DNA from: G965202915 sp965202915
GTDB taxonomy: Bacteria; Pseudomonadota; Gammaproteobacteria; Eutrophobiales; Eutrophobiaceae
NCBI GenBank assembly: GCA_965202915.1
Contig: OZ241847.1
Location: 2,356,001-2,420,000, forward strand
Direction of reading: 5' to 3'
DNA: 64,000 nucleotides
A program made the position numbers and the translations under genes. Position 1 is the stretch's first letter; each line of letters opens with the position of its first letter. Below are positions 59,342-64,000 of the stretch, one piece after another. A model generated the notes under the pieces. The model worked only from the letters and a program-made list of their open reading frames with translations, did not search any database and was not told where the DNA came from.

Positions 59342-60307
59342 TTATCCAGTTGCGGCCAGGTACAGGCTGTATTGATATCCCAGATAACCGCCCAGTAATA
59401 CCATGCCTTCGGCACGGGAAAATTTACCGCGTCCATGTAGAAATACCATCCAGCCAAACAGGATGGTCATGCCGATCATAACCGGAAAATCGCGCCATAA
59501 CACCTGACTGGAGAAGGCAATTGGCTGTATCATACCGGGCAACCCCAACACCGCCAACATATTAAACATATTTGAACCGATTATATTGCCAATGGCAATA
59601 TCCGCCTCCTTTTTGATCACGCTCATGATGGAAGCCGCCAGTTCCGGCAGGCTGGTGCCTATCGCAATAATGGTCAGGCCGATGATTAAATCGGATATGC
59701 CATAATGTTTGGCGATAATAACTGATCCGCGCACAAGTAATTCGGCGCCGCCCATCAACATAATTAAACCAAGACCTAACAGCCCCAGCGATTTCATCAG
59801 GGACATGCCGTCTTTCAATTCGGTATTGAGTTCATCGATCAATGGGTCGGTTTGCGGGGTGTTCCTCTCCAGGCAGACCATCCAGGTAATAAACCCGCAT
59901 ACGCAGACCAGCAATATCGCGGCATCAAGCCGCCCCAGGTGGCCGTCCAGCAGTAATAGTAACGCGATCACCACCGCCAGAGACATTAAACCAAATTCCC
60001 TCTTCAATATATCGGAGGCAACGTATATCGGTATTATGCTCACTGTGGCGCCCAGCACGAGCCCAATATTGGCAATATTTGAACCTATTGCGTTGCCAAT
60101 CGCGATTGCGGTTTTGCCCTGCCACGCGGCGACGCTACCGACCAGAATCTCCGGCGCGGAGGTGGCAATACCGACCACGGTCAAGCCGATGATAAAGGTC
60201 GACAGCCCCAAATTGCGCGCGGTATTGGCCGCCCCGCTGACGGCCTTGTCGGCGCCGGCGACTAACAGCAACAATCCGATGCAAATCATCCAGGCCGCGT
60301 TTATCAT
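59342..60307 (-). CDS. yrbG: YrbG-type calcium/sodium antiporter
   Basis: The 321-residue membrane protein has about ten helices and the two inverted CaCA alpha-repeats: VGIATSAPEILVGSVAAWQG with GNAIGSNIANIGLVLG in the first half, and IAIGTSLPELAASIMSVIKK with GNIIGSNMFNMLAVLG in the second. First gene of the kdsD-lpt-rpoN-PTS series, as yrbG is in E. coli. Confidence 0.94.
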   Translation of the reverse strand: MINAAWMICIGLLLLVAGADKAVSGAANTARNLGLSTFIIGLTVVGIATSAPEILVGSVAAWQGKTAIAIGNAIGSNIANIGLVLGATVSIIPIYVASDILKREFGLMSLAVVIALLLLLDGHLGRLDAAILLVCVCGFITWMVCLERNTPQTDPLIDELNTELKDGMSLMKSLGLLGLGLIMLMGGAELLVRGSVIIAKHYGISDLIIGLTIIAIGTSLPELAASIMSVIKKEADIAIGNIIGSNMFNMLAVLGLPGMIQPIAFSSQVLWRDFPVMIGMTILFGWMVFLHGRGKFSRAEGMVLLGGYLGYQYSLYLAATG

Positions 60308-60444
60308 ATTATTAGTGCATGATCGTGTTTCATTGTGCAGGATAATGCCAGAATTGGCCCATATATGAAATTTTTTGCGGTTCGGCTTTTAGGTTTTAGG
60401 TGGCACTAATGGGTTGCCGGCCGCCCCGCTGAGGAGAATAAATA

Positions 60445-61449
60445 TTGACGCGCGTACAGCAAATCAAAGACTGGATTCATCTGCAATTGGACTGTGACGG
60501 CATTGCCCTGGTGCCGATATCGGGTGACGCCAGTTTCAGACGCTATTATCGTTTTAAGTTGAATGATCGATCCTATATTGTTATGGACGCGGCACCGGAG
60601 CATGAAGACTGTGCCGCATTTATCGATATCAGCGCGCGTCTGGCGGCGGTGGATATCAACGTCCCGCAAATACTGGCCCAGGACCTTGCACGAGGGTTTT
60701 TATTGTTGACCGATCTGGGCGACGCGCTGTATTTGGACAGTCTTAATCAACGCACCGCGGACGACCTTTATGCCGATGCCCTCGACGCGCTGTTCACGAT
60801 GCAGACTCGATGCGAGGTCGGCAGTCTGCCAAATTACGATGAAAGTCTGCTGCGGCGGGAGATGTCGTTATTCAGCGACTGGCTACTGGAAAAACATCTG
60901 GCACTCAAATTGCCGGACGGATTAGTGGATGAAATAAGCACGATTGCCGATTTATTGGTTGAATCGGCACTGGAACAACCGAGGGTGTTCGTCCATCGTG
61001 ATTATCACTGTCGTAATTTGCTGCAAACGTCGGCTAATAATCCGGGCGTCCTCGATTACCAGGACGCGGTATTGGGCCCGATCACCTATGATCTGGTGTC
61101 ACTCTTCAAGGATTGCTATATTAAATGGCCGCGTCTCAGGGTCAATCAGTGGGCCGGACAATATTGCCGGCGTTTACGCGAACAAGCGGATTGGGGCGCA
61201 CTCGAAGAATCCCAATTTATGCGCTGGTTTGATCTGATGGGCGTGCAACGCCACCTCAAGGCCGGCGGCATTTTTGCCCGCCTGTGTTACCGCGACGGCA
61301 AGACCGGGTATTTAAAAGACCTGCCCCGGACACTGAGTTATATACTGGATTTGAAGCGGGACTACCCGGAATTGCAGGGTCTTTGTTGTTATATGGAGCG
61401 GCAGGTGTTAGCCGCGCTGGAGCAGGCCAGGCCATTATGCGCGCAATGA
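60445..61449 (+). CDS. amgK: N-acetylmuramate/N-acetylglucosamine anomeric kinase AmgK
   Basis: The 334-residue aminoglycoside-phosphotransferase-like kinase has SGDASFRRYYRFKLNDRSYI (ATP site), the catalytic block VFVHRDYHCRNLL with HRDxHxxN, and VLDYQDAVLGPITYDLVSLF. It phosphorylates MurNAc at C1 in cell-wall recycling, feeding MurU. TTG 60445 is chosen: GAGGAGA lies 8 bases upstream and no ATG fits. Overlaps murU by 13 bases. Confidence 0.93.
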   Translation: MTRVQQIKDWIHLQLDCDGIALVPISGDASFRRYYRFKLNDRSYIVMDAAPEHEDCAAFIDISARLAAVDINVPQILAQDLARGFLLLTDLGDALYLDSLNQRTADDLYADALDALFTMQTRCEVGSLPNYDESLLRREMSLFSDWLLEKHLALKLPDGLVDEISTIADLLVESALEQPRVFVHRDYHCRNLLQTSANNPGVLDYQDAVLGPITYDLVSLFKDCYIKWPRLRVNQWAGQYCRRLREQADWGALEESQFMRWFDLMGVQRHLKAGGIFARLCYRDGKTGYLKDLPRTLSYILDLKRDYPELQGLCCYMERQVLAALEQARPLCAQ

Positions 61450-62105
61450 TTCTGGCCGCGGGCCGCGGTGAACGTATGCGCCCGTTAACCGATACGATCC
61501 CCAAGCCCCTGCTGAAGGTGGCGGGCAAGGCACTGATTCAGTATCACATTGAGCGCCTTGTAGAGGCCGGGATCTCGGAAATTGTCATTAATCACGCCAC
61601 CGGCGGTGAGAGCATTGCCGAATATCTGGGGGACGGCAAACAATTTGGCGTGCCTATCCGGTATTCGGCGGAAGGCGACGCTCGTCTTGAAACCGCGGGA
61701 GGCATTATCCGTGCGTTGCCGTATTTCAAGGCCCAGGCGTTTGTGGTCGTCAATGCCGATGTATTTACCGATTTTAATTTTTCCCGATTGTCGCAGACGT
61801 TATTACCGCCTGAGGTGGACGCGCATTTGGTATTGGTGGTCAACCCCGCTCATCATCCCCAGGGTGATTTTTCGCTGGCCGGTGAGACCGTCAGCAATAC
61901 CGGGGCAAGTCGATTAACGTATAGCGGTATCGGCCTATTCCGATCCGGGTTTTTTGCAGGTTATGACGATGGCCCCAGGCGGCTTGCGCCCTTGCTCCGT
62001 GACGCCGCCGACCGGCGGCGTGTGACCGGCCAGTTTTTCAACGGGACGTGGGCCGATATTGGCACGCCGGAACGCCTGCGGGCGATTAATGCCACCATCA
62101 CCTGA
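61437..62105 (+). CDS. murU: N-acetylmuramate alpha-1-phosphate uridylyltransferase MurU
   Basis: The 222-residue nucleotidyltransferase has MRAMILAAGRGERMRPLTDT (nucleotide loop), PKPLLKVAGKALI, and VVVNADVFTDFNF (metal Asp); it ends TWADIGTPERL. It makes UDP-MurNAc from MurNAc-1-P. With AmgK this recycling route bypasses the fosfomycin-sensitive MurA step, known in Pseudomonas and many other Gram-negatives. ATG 61437 is used rather than a long upstream frame inside amgK. Confidence 0.94.
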   Translation: MRAMILAAGRGERMRPLTDTIPKPLLKVAGKALIQYHIERLVEAGISEIVINHATGGESIAEYLGDGKQFGVPIRYSAEGDARLETAGGIIRALPYFKAQAFVVVNADVFTDFNFSRLSQTLLPPEVDAHLVLVVNPAHHPQGDFSLAGETVSNTGASRLTYSGIGLFRSGFFAGYDDGPRRLAPLLRDAADRRRVTGQFFNGTWADIGTPERLRAINATIT

Positions 62106-62178
62106 GCACTGGTCGCATTCGGCGTTGACGCCGCCGCCGGCACTTACCGGGGGATGGATATACCAATAATTGCAGCAA

Positions 62179-62907
62179 CTAAGGCAATACTTCAGCTTGA
62201 ACCATTCTACTGATCAGCACCTTGGGCGATAGCCAGAGGATCATATCGTCATAATAGTCGGTTTGATCGGCGCTGTAACCCCGGGACACAAAAATTTCGT
62301 CACCATCGGTATTTTCCAGTTCATGGCAGGAGGTGGCGGCATGATTGCCCTGGGAGTACACCACGGCCGGCACCTCCGTGGCGACGTTTGCCGACGTGCC
62401 GCCACAGGTTTCGCCGGCATCCTTGACAGTGAGGCCAGCCTTTGAACAAATTTGAAAGGAGACCTGCTCGCGGGTAATGCATTCCACTTCGCCGGTGCCG
62501 TCGGTCGCGTCTGCATGATCGGTTTGCACCTGATAGGCCAGTATCTCGCCCCAGGGATCCCGGCCCGCCACCCCCAGGTCAACCCAGGGTAAATTTCCCA
62601 CCGCCAGGTTTGCGGTATCCGCCTTGCAGGTGCCGGTTTCGATGTCCTCGATGCCGTCATCCTCGTCCCCGGGACCGCAGGTACCGGTCGCGGTATTGGA
62701 ACAGTCCGGGCATGGGAGACGGCCATTGATAATAATAAACCCCATCAACGCCTCCCGTATTTGGTCATATTGCCGTGATAAGGTCTCGCGCCGCTCTTGT
62801 TCGATACTGATCGCCACGGGCGTGAACAGCCCGGCCAACAGCAATCCGATAATAAGCAGCACTACCGCCAGTTCCAGTAAGGTGAACCCGTTTAATTTGC
62901 CGGTCAT
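62179..62907 (-). CDS. Type IV prepilin-like (pseudopilin) protein
   Basis: The 242-residue protein begins MTGKLNGFTLLELAVVLLII: short basic leader, G-FTLLEL prepilin peptidase site, hydrophobic helix with Glu5. The body is Asp/Cys-rich (CPDCSNTATGTCGPGDEDDG, six or more cysteines), suggesting disulfides in the exported domain. ATG is 4 bp downstream of the larger gene to the right, so they form an operon. Could be a minor pseudopilin of a type II-like or pilus system; no assembly genes are in view. Confidence 0.85.
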   Translation of the reverse strand: MTGKLNGFTLLELAVVLLIIGLLLAGLFTPVAISIEQERRETLSRQYDQIREALMGFIIINGRLPCPDCSNTATGTCGPGDEDDGIEDIETGTCKADTANLAVGNLPWVDLGVAGRDPWGEILAYQVQTDHADATDGTGEVECITREQVSFQICSKAGLTVKDAGETCGGTSANVATEVPAVVYSQGNHAATSCHELENTDGDEIFVSRGYSADQTDYYDDMILWLSPKVLISRMVQAEVLP

Positions 62908-62911
62908 GCCG

Positions 62912-64000
62912 TTATTGCACCCTCTCTATTATTCTGACTCGATCATTGAAGCGGTCGGTAATAGCGGCCTTTTGAAATATCTCGTTAGCGGGCGTTTGAT
63001 TTTCCAATTCAAAGTAATCCGCTATATCGGCACTGGGTCTGGCACTATTCAAATCTTTGCCGGCGATAACGGCAATCGCACGAATATCGTCATGGGCGGT
63101 ACCGGTGAGCCTGAGACAGGCACCCAGGGTATTGCAGTCCCGGCCGGATCGTATGTCTCCGGGCAGGGGCTCAGAGGCGGGATAGGCAAGGTGCAGGTAC
63201 TTATACCACTCATTTCTTGTAAACCATGCAGGCAGATCCGGGGCCACGTCGGGGCGGGTATCCCCGTCCTCATAAAAATTGCCATTATTATTGCCATCCA
63301 CGCCCGCGTCCACGAAGTCACCATCGTCATTTACATCCATGCCGTCCATATCCAAGTCGTACAAAATATCCTCGGCCACTATGGTGGCCATGGTCACGTT
63401 ATTGCCGCGCAAAGTCCGCTCGGTCTGCTTGGATAAAGGCGCACCCGGATAATCGGCATGGTAATCAATCTCGGTCAGCGTGTCGGTCACGGAGATCATC
63501 ACCGCATCGGCGGCAAGCCTGCCGTTGCGGATCGTCAAATTGCGCGTCCTGGGCGAACTGTCGGTGGGTTTGTCGATGCGCGGGCCGGCACCAATATTGT
63601 GGCTGAAAGTAATGTCAAACTCATAGAGTCTATTCAGCCTCCCTTCCATGCCGGCAAAACCTGCCCGCTCAATACTTATCCCAAAACTGCCAACGCAATC
63701 GAAAGTGTCCCGGTTAGTCCAGGTACAGCCTGCACCGGCTATATCAAGCGGAGCATTCAGCAGACCGACGAATGGATCCGCAGGATCCAGGCACGGGCTA
63801 TTGACCACACAGGATGGGGTCGGCGTCGGCAACTTTGGGGCTGCGGACGGATCCGAGTCCGGAACAGACGTCATGCTCACCCCGCTAATCGCCCACGATA
63901 AGCGAATGTCATCGGTGAAGCGGTTGAGGCCATCCGCGTCACCGGAATAATGAAACGGGATATGACCGGTATAAGTGCCGATTTGAGATTTGAACGCCGA
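62912..64000 (-). CDS. Large exported-type protein with Asp-rich repeats, C-terminal part only (cut by right edge)
   Basis: The frame has no stop to base 64000, so at least 362 codons are coding and the start lies outside the window. It contains paired cysteines (CVVNSPCLDP, GCTWTNRDTFDCVG) and an Asp/Asn-rich stretch LYDLDMDGMDVNDDGDFVDA followed by GVDGNNNGNFYEDGDTRPD, resembling DxDxDG Ca2+ loops. A WYKYLHLAYPASEPLPGDIR segment precedes a CNTLGACLRL pair. No family recognised. Co-transcription with the pseudopilin suggests a surface or pilus-associated protein. Confidence 0.7.
   Translation of the reverse strand, partial: SAFKSQIGTYTGHIPFHYSGDADGLNRFTDDIRLSWAISGVSMTSVPDSDPSAAPKLPTPTPSCVVNSPCLDPADPFVGLLNAPLDIAGAGCTWTNRDTFDCVGSFGISIERAGFAGMEGRLNRLYEFDITFSHNIGAGPRIDKPTDSSPRTRNLTIRNGRLAADAVMISVTDTLTEIDYHADYPGAPLSKQTERTLRGNNVTMATIVAEDILYDLDMDGMDVNDDGDFVDAGVDGNNNGNFYEDGDTRPDVAPDLPAWFTRNEWYKYLHLAYPASEPLPGDIRSGRDCNTLGACLRLTGTAHDDIRAIAVIAGKDLNSARPSADIADYFELENQTPANEIFQKAAITDRFNDRVRIIERVQ

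Overview
The window looks like chromosome of a non-enteric gammaproteobacterium. Three blocks support this: orn-nnr-tsaE-amiC-mutL-miaA-hfq-hflK-hflC-yjeT-hisZ-purA; the 4.5S RNA-dnaX-ybaB-recR block; and a kdsD-kdsC-lptC-lptA-lptB-rpoN-hpf-ptsN cluster that continues into hprK, an EIIA-Man protein, HPr and enzyme I, an arrangement unlike that of E. coli. HisZ points the same way. The sequence alone does not name a species.

Layout. (1) 1-11.4 kb, minus strand, is an accessory island: a type I restriction-modification operon packed with extra modules. In transcription order it holds hsdM, a DUF4062/AlbA/HATPase regulator, a detached copy of the hsdM 3' end, rhuM whose 3' end has been replaced by an hsdM-type tail, a DUF1016 pseudogene, hsdS, a large reverse transcriptase-nitrilase protein of the defence-associated DRT type 1 (UG1) kind, a copy of the hsdR start fused to a deaminase-like scrap, a cluster of REP-like palindromes, and hsdR broken by a RAYT-like transposase. 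(2) 11.9-23.98 kb, minus strand, carries the purA-to-orn housekeeping cluster. (3) 24.3-28.7 kb carries a Ste24-type protease and a small cytochrome c (plus), then recR, ybaB, dnaX and the 4.5S RNA gene ffs (minus). (4) 28.75-38.5 kb, minus strand, is a second defence island: a type III-like R-M locus in which mod and res are separated by an ImmA/PIN toxin-antitoxin pair and an AlbA/ParA pair. Between these pairs lie a copy of the res start and a copy of the mod end. (5) 38.6-49.9 kb holds purK-purE, bioA, djlA, apbE, a cNMP-rhodanese-coiled-coil protein, proS, acyP and mgtE. (6) 50.0-60.3 kb, minus strand, is the PTS-regulatory, rpoN and LPS-export operon, ending with a CaCA antiporter. (7) 60.4-62.1 kb, plus, is amgK-murU. 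(8) 62.2-64.0 kb, minus, is a pseudopilin and the C-terminal part of a large protein with Asp-rich, Ca-binding-like stretches.

The most interesting signal is that both restriction loci are built the same way. Accessory defence genes sit at the junctions between core R-M genes, and copies of the ends of the core genes (hsdM 3' end, hsdR 5' end, mod 3' end, res 5' end) remain at those junctions, mostly with ATGA stop/start overlaps. This looks like repeated cassette insertion or fusion of sister loci. It placed a DRT1-type reverse transcriptase inside a type I operon. REP-like palindromes and a RAYT also invade this island, including an in-frame REP pair inside hsdM.
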